A stretch of DNA of 62,013 nt, from the NCBI RefSeq assembly GCF_015352445.1, contig NZ_JADKPO010000026.1, positions 1 to 62,013 of the forward strand, in the 5' to 3' direction. Shown in pieces: positions 52,824-61,555 of the stretch (position 1 is its first letter; each line of letters opens with the position of its first letter). Made by a program: the position numbers and the translations under genes. Below the pieces are notes generated by a model. It ran no database searches, was not told where the DNA came from, and was given only the letters and a program-made list of their open reading frames with translations. This DNA is from Nocardioides agariphilus. GTDB taxonomy: Bacteria > Actinomycetota > Actinomycetes > Propionibacteriales > Nocardioidaceae.

Positions 52824-54545
52824 TCAGGTGACCTCGACGACGGGCAGCCGCAGGGCGGCAGGCGCGGTCGGCGGGACCGCTGGGGAGGCCGGCGGGACAG
52901 GTGAGATCCGGGCGTACGGCGAGCCGAGCGGCGGTCGCGGGTCGACCTCGCCCTTGTTGGGCCACATGGCCATCGCCCGCTCGGCCTGGGCGGTGATGGA
53001 CAGCGACGGGTTCACGCCCAGGTTGGCCGAGATCGCCGAGCCGTCGGCGACGTGCAGCCCGGCGTGGCCGAAGACCCGCTGGTAGGGGTCGACGACACCG
53101 GACTCGGGCGACGAGCCGATCGCGCAGCCGCCGATGAAGTGAGCGGTCAGTGGCCGGTTGAACGGATCGCCGATGGTGCCGCCCGCCGTGCCGCCCATCA
53201 CCTCTGCCATCCGCCGCGCGGCCTCGTTGGCGGCCGGGATCCAGGTCGGGTTGGGCTCGCCGTGACCCTGACGCGAGGTGAGCACCAGCTTCCCCAGCCG
53301 GTTGCGCTTGAGGTAGGTCGTGATCGAGTTGTCACGGCTCTGCATCACCAGTGCGACGACGGTGCGCTCGGACCAGTGCCGCAGGTCGTAGAGCTCGAGC
53401 ACGCGGGTCTTCTCGCGCCACATCTCGCGCAGCCAGGTGCGCCATCTCGGTCGGCCCGGCTCCACGTCGGTGAGCACGGTCTGCATCAGCGCCATCGCGT
53501 TGCTGCCCTTGCCGTACCGGACGGGCTCGATGTGGGTGTGCTCGTCGGGGTGGAAGGACGACGTGATCGCCACGCCCTGCGTGTAGTCGACCGAGGCGTC
53601 GCGCCCGATCGCCCCCAGGATCGACTCGGAGTTGGTGCGAGACAGCTCGCCGAGGCGGTCGGAGAGGTGGGGCAGGTGACCCTCGGCCTTCATCCGATGC
53701 AGCAGCCGCTGGGTCCCGAGTGCCGAGGCGGCCAGCACCACCTGGTCGGCGGTCAGCACGCGCGTGGCTGCACGCCGGCGGAGCTTGGCCTTGGTGTGAC
53801 GGACCTCAACGTCGTAGCCGCCCTCCCCACGAGGAGAGATCCGGGTGACGGTGGTCAGCGGCAGCACCGTGGCGCCGTTCTTCTCGGCGAGGTGGAGGTA
53901 GTTCTTGACCAGGGTGTTCTTGGCGTTGTGGCGGCATCCGGTCATGCACTCGCCGCAGTTGCGGCACGGGTTGCGGTCGGGGCCCTCCCCGCCGAAGTAC
54001 GGGTCGGGCACGGTCTGTGACGGCGTCTGCCCCGGACCGCCGAAGAAGACGCCGACAGGTGTCGGCGTGAAGGTGTCCCCCACGCCCATCTGCTCGGCGA
54101 CCTCACGCATCACCTCGTCGGCCGGCGTGTGCAGGGGGTTCATGGTCACCCCGAGCATCCGCTTGGCCTGGTCGTAGTAGGGCGCGAGCTCGGACTTCCA
54201 GTCGGTGATGTCGCGCCACGACGGGTCGTCGTAGAACGCGGGCAGCGGCTCGTAGAGCGTGTTGGCGTAGACCAGCGAGCCACCACCGACACCGGCCCCC
54301 GACAGGATCAGGCAGTCCTTGAGGACGTCGATGCGCTGGATGCCGTAACAGCCGACCTCTGGTCGGAACAGGAACCTCTTGGTGTCGAACGACGTCGCGG
54401 CGAAGTCGTCGTCGGCGAACCGGGCGCCCGCCTCGAGCACGCCGACCCGGTAGCCCTTCTCGGTCAGTCGCAGCGCCGCGACCGACCCACCGAACCCGGA
54501 CCCGACGACCAGGACGTCGAACTGGCTGCTGGGGTTCTGGGTCAC
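52824..54545 (-). CDS. GMC-family oxidoreductase (cholesterol oxidase/ChoD-like)
   Basis: FAD-dependent oxidoreductase of 573 residues: FAD loop FDVLVVGSGFGGSVAALRLTE, GAGVGGGSLVYANTLYEPL, the cysteine cluster NPCRNCGECMTGCRHNAKNT (Cys194, 197, 200, 204), QVVLAASALGTQRLLHRMK, the conserved HFIGGCAIG, and VADGSAISANLGVNPSLSITAQAERAM. It resembles mycobacterial ChoD, which also lies near gua genes; sterol substrate specificity is not shown. GTG at 54545 overlaps the aldehyde dehydrogenase stop (GTGA), so the two are coupled and may act in sequence on an alcohol and an aldehyde. Confidence 0.9.
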   Translation of the reverse strand: MTQNPSSQFDVLVVGSGFGGSVAALRLTEKGYRVGVLEAGARFADDDFAATSFDTKRFLFRPEVGCYGIQRIDVLKDCLILSGAGVGGGSLVYANTLYEPLPAFYDDPSWRDITDWKSELAPYYDQAKRMLGVTMNPLHTPADEVMREVAEQMGVGDTFTPTPVGVFFGGPGQTPSQTVPDPYFGGEGPDRNPCRNCGECMTGCRHNAKNTLVKNYLHLAEKNGATVLPLTTVTRISPRGEGGYDVEVRHTKAKLRRRAATRVLTADQVVLAASALGTQRLLHRMKAEGHLPHLSDRLGELSRTNSESILGAIGRDASVDYTQGVAITSSFHPDEHTHIEPVRYGKGSNAMALMQTVLTDVEPGRPRWRTWLREMWREKTRVLELYDLRHWSERTVVALVMQSRDNSITTYLKRNRLGKLVLTSRQGHGEPNPTWIPAANEAARRMAEVMGGTAGGTIGDPFNRPLTAHFIGGCAIGSSPESGVVDPYQRVFGHAGLHVADGSAISANLGVNPSLSITAQAERAMAMWPNKGEVDPRPPLGSPYARISPVPPASPAVPPTAPAALRLPVVEVT

Positions 54546-56164
54546 GCCCGGCCGAGCTTCTTCATCGCGCGAAGGCTCGCGGTCATCGCCTTGGCGAAGG
54601 CCGCGTCCGACATCCCCAGCATGGGGGCGATCCTGACCAGTCGCTGGGTGCCGACCGACTGGATGTCGGTGTAGCGGCGGATGCCCTCGGCGCCCTGCCG
54701 GCGGCCCAGGCCCGACTGCCGCATGCCACCCATGGGCGCGTGGGTGCTGCCGAACGTGGCGCCGTACCCCTCGTTGATGTTGACAGTGCCGCACTTGATC
54801 TGGCGAGCGATCTCGCGGGCCCGCGAGCCGTCTTGGGAGTAGATCGAGCCGTTCAGCCCGTAGTCGCCCTCATTGGCGCGCGCGACCGCGTCCGCCTCGT
54901 CGTGGAACCGGTAGACCGAAACGACCGGCCCGAAGGTCTCGGCACCGAAGCACGCCATGTCAGGGGTCACGCCCTCGAGGATCGTCGGCTCGAAGAAGTA
55001 CGGCGCGAGGTCGGGCCGCGCCCTGCCGCCGGTGCGCACGACCGCGCCCTTGGCGACCGCGTCGTCGACATGGGCCTGCACGGTCCTCAACTGCTGCTCG
55101 GAGATGAGCGGGCCCATGTCGTTGCCCCAGTCCAGCGTGGCCCCCAGGGTCATCGCATCGGTGCGCGCGACGAAGCGGTCCACGAAACGGTCATAGAGCT
55201 GGTCGGCGACGAACATCCGCTCGGTCGAGACGCAGAGCTGACCGGCGTTGGAGAAGGACGCCCGAACGGCGCCCTCGGCCGCGCGTTCGATGTCGGCGTC
55301 GCGCAGCACCAGGATCGGGTTCTTGCCGCCTAGCTCGAGCGAGCACCCGACCAGCCGCTCGGCGCAGCCACTGGCGATGATGCGGCCGGTGGCCGTCGAC
55401 CCCGTGAAGCAGACGTAGTCGGCGCGCGCGACGATCGCTCCCCCGACGTCGGCGCCGGGGCCGGCCACGACCTGCCAGAGGTCCGGCGGGAAGCCCGCCT
55501 CCTCCAGAAGCTGCGCGCCCAGCAGCGCCGTCAGCACCGTCTGGGCGTCGGGCTTGATGACCACGGCATTGCCGGCCATCAGCGCCGGCAGGCCGTCACT
55601 CATCGCCAGCGTGAACGGGTAGTTCCACGGCGAGATGATGCCGACGACGCCCTTGGGGACGTAGTTGACGTCGATGCGGGTCAGGACGGGGAAGACCCCC
55701 GGTCGCTGCTCGCTGCGCAGGTGCCGCGACGACGTGCGGCCGCAGTAGCGCGCCGTCAGGGCAACGTGGGCAAGCTCCTCGTAGCCGTGCTTGCGGGCCT
55801 TGCCGGACTCCCAGCCGATGAGGTCGAGGATCTCGTCTTGCCGGTCGAGCACCAGGTCGTGGAAGCGCAGCGAGGCGGCCTCCCGCTCAGCTACAGGGGT
55901 TCGGGCCCAGGCCTCCTGCGCACGTCGTGCGCGCCTGAACGCCTCGTCCACGTCTGCGCCGCTGGACTGCGGGATGTGCGCCAGCGGCTGACCGGTCAGC
56001 GGTGAGGAGACCACCACCGACTCACCCGAGGTGGCGACGAGGCGCTGGGTGAGCGCCGTGGCGTACTCGGGCTCGAAGGCGAGCGTGGCTCCCGGATGGT
56101 GCTCGGGGTCGTGCGGACCGGTGATCGTCGGGTCAGGCCCGGGCATGGGGTCGTGCGCACTCAT
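54542..56164 (-). CDS. gabD2: NAD(P)-dependent succinic-semialdehyde/aldehyde dehydrogenase
   Basis: The 540-residue aldehyde dehydrogenase matches the actinobacterial GabD2 type: GVVGIISPWNYPFTLAMSDGLPALMAGNAVVIKPD, FTGSTATGRIIA, the general base in LELGGKNPILVL, the catalytic Cys311 in SNAGQLCVSTERM, CFGAETFGPVVSVYRF, and GSTHAPMGGMRQSGLGRRQGAEGI by position about 490-515. Succinic-semialdehyde specificity is inferred from similarity and not proven. ATG at 56164. Inverted repeats lie just upstream. It is coupled to the GMC oxidoreductase by a 4-bp overlap. Confidence 0.88.
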   Translation of the reverse strand: MSAHDPMPGPDPTITGPHDPEHHPGATLAFEPEYATALTQRLVATSGESVVVSSPLTGQPLAHIPQSSGADVDEAFRRARRAQEAWARTPVAEREAASLRFHDLVLDRQDEILDLIGWESGKARKHGYEELAHVALTARYCGRTSSRHLRSEQRPGVFPVLTRIDVNYVPKGVVGIISPWNYPFTLAMSDGLPALMAGNAVVIKPDAQTVLTALLGAQLLEEAGFPPDLWQVVAGPGADVGGAIVARADYVCFTGSTATGRIIASGCAERLVGCSLELGGKNPILVLRDADIERAAEGAVRASFSNAGQLCVSTERMFVADQLYDRFVDRFVARTDAMTLGATLDWGNDMGPLISEQQLRTVQAHVDDAVAKGAVVRTGGRARPDLAPYFFEPTILEGVTPDMACFGAETFGPVVSVYRFHDEADAVARANEGDYGLNGSIYSQDGSRAREIARQIKCGTVNINEGYGATFGSTHAPMGGMRQSGLGRRQGAEGIRRYTDIQSVGTQRLVRIAPMLGMSDAAFAKAMTASLRAMKKLGRA

Positions 56165-56177
56165 ACGAGGGAGCGTA

Positions 56178-56193
56178 GGTGACCTGGGTCACC
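56178..56193. promoter_or_regulatory. Inverted repeat GGTGACC-N2-GGTCACC upstream of gabD2
   Basis: A perfect 7-bp inverted repeat with a 2-bp spacer lies 13 bp upstream of the gabD2 start in the glpD-gabD2 gap. Its position would block initiation, so a repressor site is plausible. Confidence 0.55.
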
Positions 56194-56212
56194 AGGACCA
56201 CGGATCGTGGCG

Positions 56213-56239
56213 CTTGACACATCGGCATGCTTTGTCAAG
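56213..56239. promoter_or_regulatory. Inverted repeat CTTGACA-N13-TGTCAAG upstream of gabD2
   Basis: Perfect 7-bp arms, 13-bp spacer, between the glpD stop and gabD2. The TTGACA in the minus-strand arm resembles a -35 element, so the site may be a promoter with an embedded operator. Confidence 0.45.
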
Positions 56240-56251
56240 TCACGATCGGAG

Positions 56252-57952
56252 TCAGACGATGTCGGGCGCGCTGACCCGGGCCTCGTCGGCCTCCTGGTCG
56301 GTGAGCATCGTCTGGCTCTGGCGCTCGGCCTCGACGCGGCGCAGGTAGTGGTCGACCTCGTCAGCCGTGCGGGCGTCGTCCCAGCCCAGCTCGGCCGCCA
56401 TCAGCCGAGCGGCCGGTCCGGCTGCATGCACGCCTCGGTCGAAGGTCTCGATGGAGATGCGGGTACGCCGGGTGAGGACGTCGTCGAGGTGGCGCGCGCC
56501 CTCGTGGCTGACGGCGTAGACCACCTCGGCGGCCAGGAACTCCTCCGCGCCGGCCAGCGGGACGGCAAGCTCCGCACGGGCATCCATCAGCGCGAGGACC
56601 TCGTCGACCAGGCCGCCGTAGCGTCCGAGCAGGTGGTCGAGCCGGCCGAGGCTGATGCCGGCCCGGCGAGAGAGCAGCACCCGCTGGTTGGTGCGGGCCA
56701 GGTAGCCCTCGGCGCCGGCGAGCGGGATGCGGTCGGTGATGCACGATCGCGCGTCGGGCACGGCGACGTCGACAGCGTCCTTGGCCATCACGCGGTAGGT
56801 CGTCAGCTTGCCCCCAGCGATCATCACGAGCCCGGGCACGGGGGCGACCACGGTGTGCTCGCGGGAGATCCGCGAGCTGGGCTCGCGGGCACCGCGCACC
56901 AGCGGCCGCAGCCCGGCGTAGACACCCGCCACGTCGGCGTGGTCGAGGGGTTCGCGAAGCAGCGTGTTGACGTGGGTCAGCAGGTAGTCGATGTCGGCCT
57001 TGGACGCTGCCGGGTGGGCCTTGTCGAGGTTCCAGTCGGTGTCGGTCGTGCCGATGATCCAGTGGGCACCCCACGGGATCACGAACAGCACCGAGGTCTC
57101 GGTGCGGGCGATGATGCCGGCCTCTGACCTGATGCGGTCGCGCGGCACCACGAGGTGGATGCCCTTGCTGGCTTGGACGTTGAGCGCACCGCGCCCACCG
57201 ATCATCTGCTGGATCTCGTCGGTCCACACGCCGGCGGCGTTGACCACCACCTTGGCGCGGACCTCGAGGTCCCGTCCCGACTCCAGGTCGGTCGCACGGA
57301 TGCCGACGACCCGCTCGCCCTCTCGCAGGAACCCTGTCGCGCGCACCCGCGTGGCGACGTGGGCTCCGTGGCTGGCCGCGGTGCGCGCGACCGCGAGCAC
57401 CAGACGGGCGTCGTCGACCTGTGCGTCGTAGTAGCGGATCGCGCCCCGGAGGGCGTCGGTGCGCAGGTCGGGCGCTATCCGCGCGACTCCCTTGCGCGTC
57501 AGGTGGGCGTGACGCGGGACGCCCATGTCGTACTTGCCGGCCATCGCCATGCCGTCGTACAGCAGGAGGCCGGCGCCGACGTAGGGGCGCTCCCACGTGT
57601 GGTGGAGCGGGTAGAGGAACGGCACCGGGTGGACCAGGTGCGGCGCGAGACGGGTCAGGAGGAGGCCGCGCTCCTCGAGGGCCTCCTTGACCAGCCCGAA
57701 GTCGAGCATCTCGAGATAGCGCAGCCCACCGTGGATGAGCTTGCTGCTGCGCGAGCTGGTGCCTGACGCGAGATCGCGCTGCTCGACCAGGGCCGTCGAC
57801 AGACCCCGCGTGGCGGCGTCGAGGGCGGTGCCGGCGCCGACGATCCCGCCGCCGACGACGAGCACGTCGAGCTCACCGTCGCGCCCTGTGTCAGCCAGGG
57901 TCCGCAAGGCAGCCTCGCGCGCAGCCGGACTGAGGGAGCTGGCCTGGAGCAT
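56252..57952 (-). CDS. glpD: Glycerol-3-phosphate dehydrogenase, FAD-dependent
   Basis: GlpD oxidises glycerol-3-phosphate to dihydroxyacetone phosphate at the membrane and passes electrons to quinone. The 566-residue product has the FAD loop LDVLVVGGGIVGAGTALDAATRGL, LASGTSSRSSKLIHGGLRYLE, GKYDMGVPRHAHLTRKGV, VVNAAGVWTDEIQ, VQASKGIHLVVPRDRI, HWIIGTTDTDWNLDKA and the C-terminal GlpD domain with GGKLTTYRVMAKDAVD and EEFLAAEVVYAVSHEGARHLDDVLTRRTRI by position about 470-515. ATG at 57952. No glpF or glpK is adjacent, although a different MIP channel is encoded at 3564. Confidence 0.96.
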   Translation of the reverse strand: MLQASSLSPAAREAALRTLADTGRDGELDVLVVGGGIVGAGTALDAATRGLSTALVEQRDLASGTSSRSSKLIHGGLRYLEMLDFGLVKEALEERGLLLTRLAPHLVHPVPFLYPLHHTWERPYVGAGLLLYDGMAMAGKYDMGVPRHAHLTRKGVARIAPDLRTDALRGAIRYYDAQVDDARLVLAVARTAASHGAHVATRVRATGFLREGERVVGIRATDLESGRDLEVRAKVVVNAAGVWTDEIQQMIGGRGALNVQASKGIHLVVPRDRIRSEAGIIARTETSVLFVIPWGAHWIIGTTDTDWNLDKAHPAASKADIDYLLTHVNTLLREPLDHADVAGVYAGLRPLVRGAREPSSRISREHTVVAPVPGLVMIAGGKLTTYRVMAKDAVDVAVPDARSCITDRIPLAGAEGYLARTNQRVLLSRRAGISLGRLDHLLGRYGGLVDEVLALMDARAELAVPLAGAEEFLAAEVVYAVSHEGARHLDDVLTRRTRISIETFDRGVHAAGPAARLMAAELGWDDARTADEVDHYLRRVEAERQSQTMLTDQEADEARVSAPDIV

Positions 57953-58071
57953 GGGCCCATCCTGCCTGCTCTCCCGGGCGGCCCTCGCATCTCGGCCGCG
58001 AGACTGATGGCCCCTTGAGACACTCCCACAGCCTGGCGGCCTACCCTGCGTCCGAGAACGGGGAGGAACCC

Positions 58072-59388
58072 ATGCGCAGCACGCTCGGCCACATCGGCCT
58101 GGTCGTCAGCCTCACGCTGGCCCTGACCGTCCTCGGCACGCCCGGTTGGCTCGATCACGCCCCGACCGACGCCCCGACCGACGCCGACCTCGCGAGCTTC
58201 GAGGAGCCCAGCAGCACGCCCTCCCCCACCAGCGAGCCGGAGCCATCGCCTACGAGTGCACCGGAGCCATCTCCCACCGGCTCCCCGGCCAGCTCACCGG
58301 CCAACTCACCGGCAAGCTCACCGGGGCCCGAGCCGCGCACCGCGACCGTCGTGCTGAGCGGAGACCTGCTCTGGCACGACACCGTGTGGCTGAGCGCGGC
58401 CGTCGACGCTGACACACATCCTGGTGGTGCCGGCAAGGGTCAGGAGTTCGACTTCGACCCGATGTTCGCGGCCCTCAAGCCGATCATCGAGCAGGCCGAC
58501 CTGGCCGTGTGCCACGAGGAGGTCCCGTTCGCGCCGCCCGGCGGGCCCTACGAGAGCTACCCCGTCTTCGCCGCACCCCCCGAGATCGCGCCGTGGATCG
58601 CCTCGATGGGCTGGGACCTGTGCACCACGTCGTCCAACCACGCCGTCGACCAGGGCTTCGAAGGACTGGTGCGCACCGCTGACCTGCTCGAGCAAGCAGG
58701 CGTCGGTCACGTCGGCACCTTCCGCACCGCCGCAGAGCGGCGCCAGCCGGTCATCTTCACCACCGACCAGGGCGTGCGGATCGCGGTCGTCGGCGGCACG
58801 TTCAGCCTCAACGGCTTCCCGATGCCGGAGGGCCGCCCCTGGGCGGTCTCGATGTGGAACGCGCGCAACCTGATCGCCCAGGCCCGAGCCGCGCGACGCG
58901 CGGGCGCCGACATCGTGATCGTCAAGTACCACGGCGGTAGCGAGTACGTCGCGATGCCCAACGCCGAGCAGGTCGCACTGGCCCAGAAGCTGACAGCCTC
59001 GCCGTACGTCGACCTTGTCGTCGGCGAACACGCCCACGTCGTGCAGCCGATCACGAAGGTCAACGGCAAGTGGGTCGTCTACGGCATGGGCAACGCGATC
59101 GCCCAGAGCGAGTCCGAGCGCAGCCGCGCCTACGAGGGCATCACCGTAAGTTTTACCTTCCGTGAGGCCGATCCCCTGGCCGACCGTGGATTCGTGGTCG
59201 ACCATGCCGAGTACGTGCCGACGTACTGGAACCACTTCGTCCCGTCGGGCCGTCCGATCCGCATCCAGCGGGTGGTCAGGGCCCTAGCGACCGGACGAGG
59301 TGACCAGAGCCGGCTGCTCGAGGCGCTGCTGGAGACGCGGGCGGCGGTCGACCTGCTGGGACACGCGAAAGGTCTGGAAGAGAGATGA
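58072..59388 (+). CDS. CapA-family (poly-gamma-glutamate synthesis-like) secreted phosphoesterase-fold protein
   Basis: The 438-residue product has an N-terminal hydrophobic signal/anchor (IGLVVSLTLALTVLGTPGWL), a low-complexity Pro/Ser/Thr linker (about 45-105), and a CapA metallophosphoesterase-like domain: VVLSGDLLWHDTV, CHEEVPFAPP, SSNHAVDQGFEGLVRTADLL, IVIVKYHGGSEY, VVGEHAHVVQPI and WVVYGMGNAIAQ. Compared with the usual CapA motifs, HHPHV is replaced by EHAHV and the HWG motif by HGG, so the metal site may differ. It is exported; its polymer or ester substrate is unknown. The ATG at 58072 follows GGGAGGA. Its stop overlaps the DUF2330 start (ATGA). Confidence 0.88.
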   Translation: MRSTLGHIGLVVSLTLALTVLGTPGWLDHAPTDAPTDADLASFEEPSSTPSPTSEPEPSPTSAPEPSPTGSPASSPANSPASSPGPEPRTATVVLSGDLLWHDTVWLSAAVDADTHPGGAGKGQEFDFDPMFAALKPIIEQADLAVCHEEVPFAPPGGPYESYPVFAAPPEIAPWIASMGWDLCTTSSNHAVDQGFEGLVRTADLLEQAGVGHVGTFRTAAERRQPVIFTTDQGVRIAVVGGTFSLNGFPMPEGRPWAVSMWNARNLIAQARAARRAGADIVIVKYHGGSEYVAMPNAEQVALAQKLTASPYVDLVVGEHAHVVQPITKVNGKWVVYGMGNAIAQSESERSRAYEGITVSFTFREADPLADRGFVVDHAEYVPTYWNHFVPSGRPIRIQRVVRALATGRGDQSRLLEALLETRAAVDLLGHAKGLEER

Positions 59389-60485
59389 GACGGTTGCTGG
59401 GGCAGCTCCTGGTCTCGGCAGCCCTCGTCACCGGCTGGGTCGTCTCCACACCCGCCTACGCGTGCGCCTGCGGCGCGATGGTGGACGGCCCTGGAGGTGA
59501 CACCTCCGTCACCGCCGAGAGGGCGGTCGTGGTCTGGGACGGTGCGCGCGAGACGATCCTGCTGCGGCTCAGCACCCGCTCCGACGCGGTCAGCGCAGGC
59601 CTGCTCGTGCCCACCCCCGCCTCCGCCGATGTCGCTCTCGGCGACGAGCAGGTGTTCTCCGACCTCGCGCACGTGACCGCCGCACGCACCGAGAAGCGCT
59701 GGCACCTGTTCGGCACCCCGCTGCTGCTGGGCGGCAAGGCTGCCGGCGGCGACACCGCCTCCGGTGGCGGCGCTCGAGGCGACGGGGTCGCGGTGCTGGG
59801 CTCGGTCGACCTGGGTCCCTTGCGGGCCACGACGCTGGCAGCGGCCGACCCGCAGGGCCTCGAGCGTTGGCTGCAGAGCCACCGCTTCCAGACCTCAGCC
59901 GCACTCCAGCGCTCCGTGCAGCCGTACGTCGACGAGGGCTGGACCTTCGTGGCCATCCAGCTCAACGCCGTCGGCCGAGCCCTCGAGGGCGACCTCCCGC
60001 CGATCTCGATGACCTTCCCCAGCGACCAGGCGATCTACCCGATGCGGATGTCCGCGGTCGCCGAGGAGCCGCAGAGCCCGAGCGTCTACGTGCTGGCGCG
60101 CCACCGGATGGAGCGCACCGATGCCGTGGCCTCCGGACCGACTCGTCCCGACCTCGCCTTCGCGGGCCGGGTCGCGCCGGGCGAGGTGGCCTCGGCGACG
60201 CTCAAGAAGTGGCTGTCCACGACGCCCTACCTGACCGCTTCGTCACAGTGGCTGCCCGACCCCAGCGTCATCGTCACCGACTTCACCTTCGCCCAGGCAC
60301 CGGACGACAAGCCGTTCCACCTGGTCATCTACGACGACACCTACTTCCTGCCGGGCGACGTCGGCGCCCTGCTGGTCCTCCTGCTGCTGGGCGGCGCCGT
60401 GTGGCTCGTCGTACGCCTGACCCGTCGCCCGCCCGAGCCGGCGAGCGAGACGAGCCTCGATACCGAGATCCCTACAACCGCTTGA
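59385..60485 (+). CDS. DUF2330 family secreted/membrane protein
   Basis: The 366-residue product has a signal peptide (LGQLLVSAALVTGWVVSTPAYA), the family CACG motif at the mature N-terminus, a large extracellular region (SAGLLVPTPASADVALGD, DEGWTFVAIQLNAVG, PPISMTFPSDQAIYPMRMSA), and one C-terminal membrane helix (DVGALLVLLLLGGAVWLVVRL) with a short cytoplasmic tail. DUF2330 proteins share this layout; function unknown. The start overlaps the CapA-like stop, so the two are co-expressed, suggesting a shared envelope role. The 3' end overlaps the convergent GNAT gene by 14 bp. Confidence 0.9.
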   Translation: MRRLLGQLLVSAALVTGWVVSTPAYACACGAMVDGPGGDTSVTAERAVVVWDGARETILLRLSTRSDAVSAGLLVPTPASADVALGDEQVFSDLAHVTAARTEKRWHLFGTPLLLGGKAAGGDTASGGGARGDGVAVLGSVDLGPLRATTLAAADPQGLERWLQSHRFQTSAALQRSVQPYVDEGWTFVAIQLNAVGRALEGDLPPISMTFPSDQAIYPMRMSAVAEEPQSPSVYVLARHRMERTDAVASGPTRPDLAFAGRVAPGEVASATLKKWLSTTPYLTASSQWLPDPSVIVTDFTFAQAPDDKPFHLVIYDDTYFLPGDVGALLVLLLLGGAVWLVVRLTRRPPEPASETSLDTEIPTTA

Positions 60486-61494
60486 CGAAGTCCGCGCTCA
60501 CCTCGACGGGGTAGAAGCCCAACGTGTCGTTGATCGCGACCATGAAGCCGTTGGTCTCGGCGTTCTGGGTGATGATCCTGGTCAGGTCGCTACGCGCGGC
60601 TTGGAGGGCGCGCAGGTTGACGGCCTTGGTGGCCAGCCCGAGGTGGTGGCCGCGGTGGTCGCGATGCACGAAAGTGCCCCACTGGTAGACGTCCTTGCTG
60701 GCGCCCTCCGAGCCGGCCAGCGGCATCGCCAGCGTCGACTGGGCCACCACCTCCCGATCGGTCGTCAGCGCCACGGTCTCGTAGCGCACGCGGCGCATCG
60801 CAGTGACTCCCTCGATCCACTCGGCGTACCGCTCGGGTGTGATGACCTCGGCCTCGAAGTCGACGGAGCCGGTCGGCGCGTCGACGGCGAGCTGACCGAG
60901 CAGTGCGCACAGGGACTCGACGAGGTCGTCGGGTACGGCGCCCACGAAGGTCTCGATCGTGTACCCCTCGTGGTGCGGCGCGGCCCGGTCGATCCACTGC
61001 TGGATGCATTCGTCGGGCACGGGGAGGTCGAGGTAGCGCACCACTTCGATGTTGGACAGCTCGTAGCCGCAGGCCTCGGCGAACCTGCAGTAGGCATGGT
61101 CCTCGCGGTCGGCGTAGGGCAGGTGGCTGCCCGTCATCAGCAACGTCCGACCTCGGTCTCGAGCCATCTGCTCCAGGTGTCCAGTCAGGGCCCGACCGAT
61201 CCCCCGACGACGTCGCTGCGGGTCCACGTTGACCTCGAAGTACGCCTTGTCGGTGTTGTCGACGAGCGGGGTCCACATCGTCGCCGTGGCTACGATCCGG
61301 TCGCCGTCGTAGGCCACGATCGGCTCTTGAAGCTCGCCACTGTCGGTCGTGCGGTAGGCGCCGAGGAACTCCTCGAACGGCCAGAACGGCGCCTGCTCGC
61401 GACCGAAGGTTTCCGAGCGGCGGTTGAGGTCGTAGAACTCACGCATGACCGCCTCGTCGCCGAGCTCCGAGGCGTCGAGCACGCGGATGTCCAT
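60472..61494 (-). CDS. GNAT-family acetyltransferase with two tandem domains
   Basis: The 340-residue product contains two GNAT folds. The first (1-165) has an acetyl-CoA loop in VNVDPQRRRRGIGRALTGHLEQMA. The second (about 170-340) has the weaker VHRDHRGHHLGLATKAVNLRAL and ends TQNAETNGFMVAINDTLGFYPVE, the usual GNAT C-terminal Asn/Tyr region. Such double-GNAT proteins occur widely in actinobacteria; one domain may be structural. The substrate is unknown. ATG at 61494, with a block of palindromic repeats upstream. Confidence 0.9.
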   Translation of the reverse strand: MDIRVLDASELGDEAVMREFYDLNRRSETFGREQAPFWPFEEFLGAYRTTDSGELQEPIVAYDGDRIVATATMWTPLVDNTDKAYFEVNVDPQRRRRGIGRALTGHLEQMARDRGRTLLMTGSHLPYADREDHAYCRFAEACGYELSNIEVVRYLDLPVPDECIQQWIDRAAPHHEGYTIETFVGAVPDDLVESLCALLGQLAVDAPTGSVDFEAEVITPERYAEWIEGVTAMRRVRYETVALTTDREVVAQSTLAMPLAGSEGASKDVYQWGTFVHRDHRGHHLGLATKAVNLRALQAARSDLTRIITQNAETNGFMVAINDTLGFYPVEVSADFVKRL

Positions 61495-61555
61495 GACCGA
61501 CGAGCGTAGGAGTCGCGGCGCGGCGCGCGGAAACGGTTTACCCGCTGGTCGTCCG

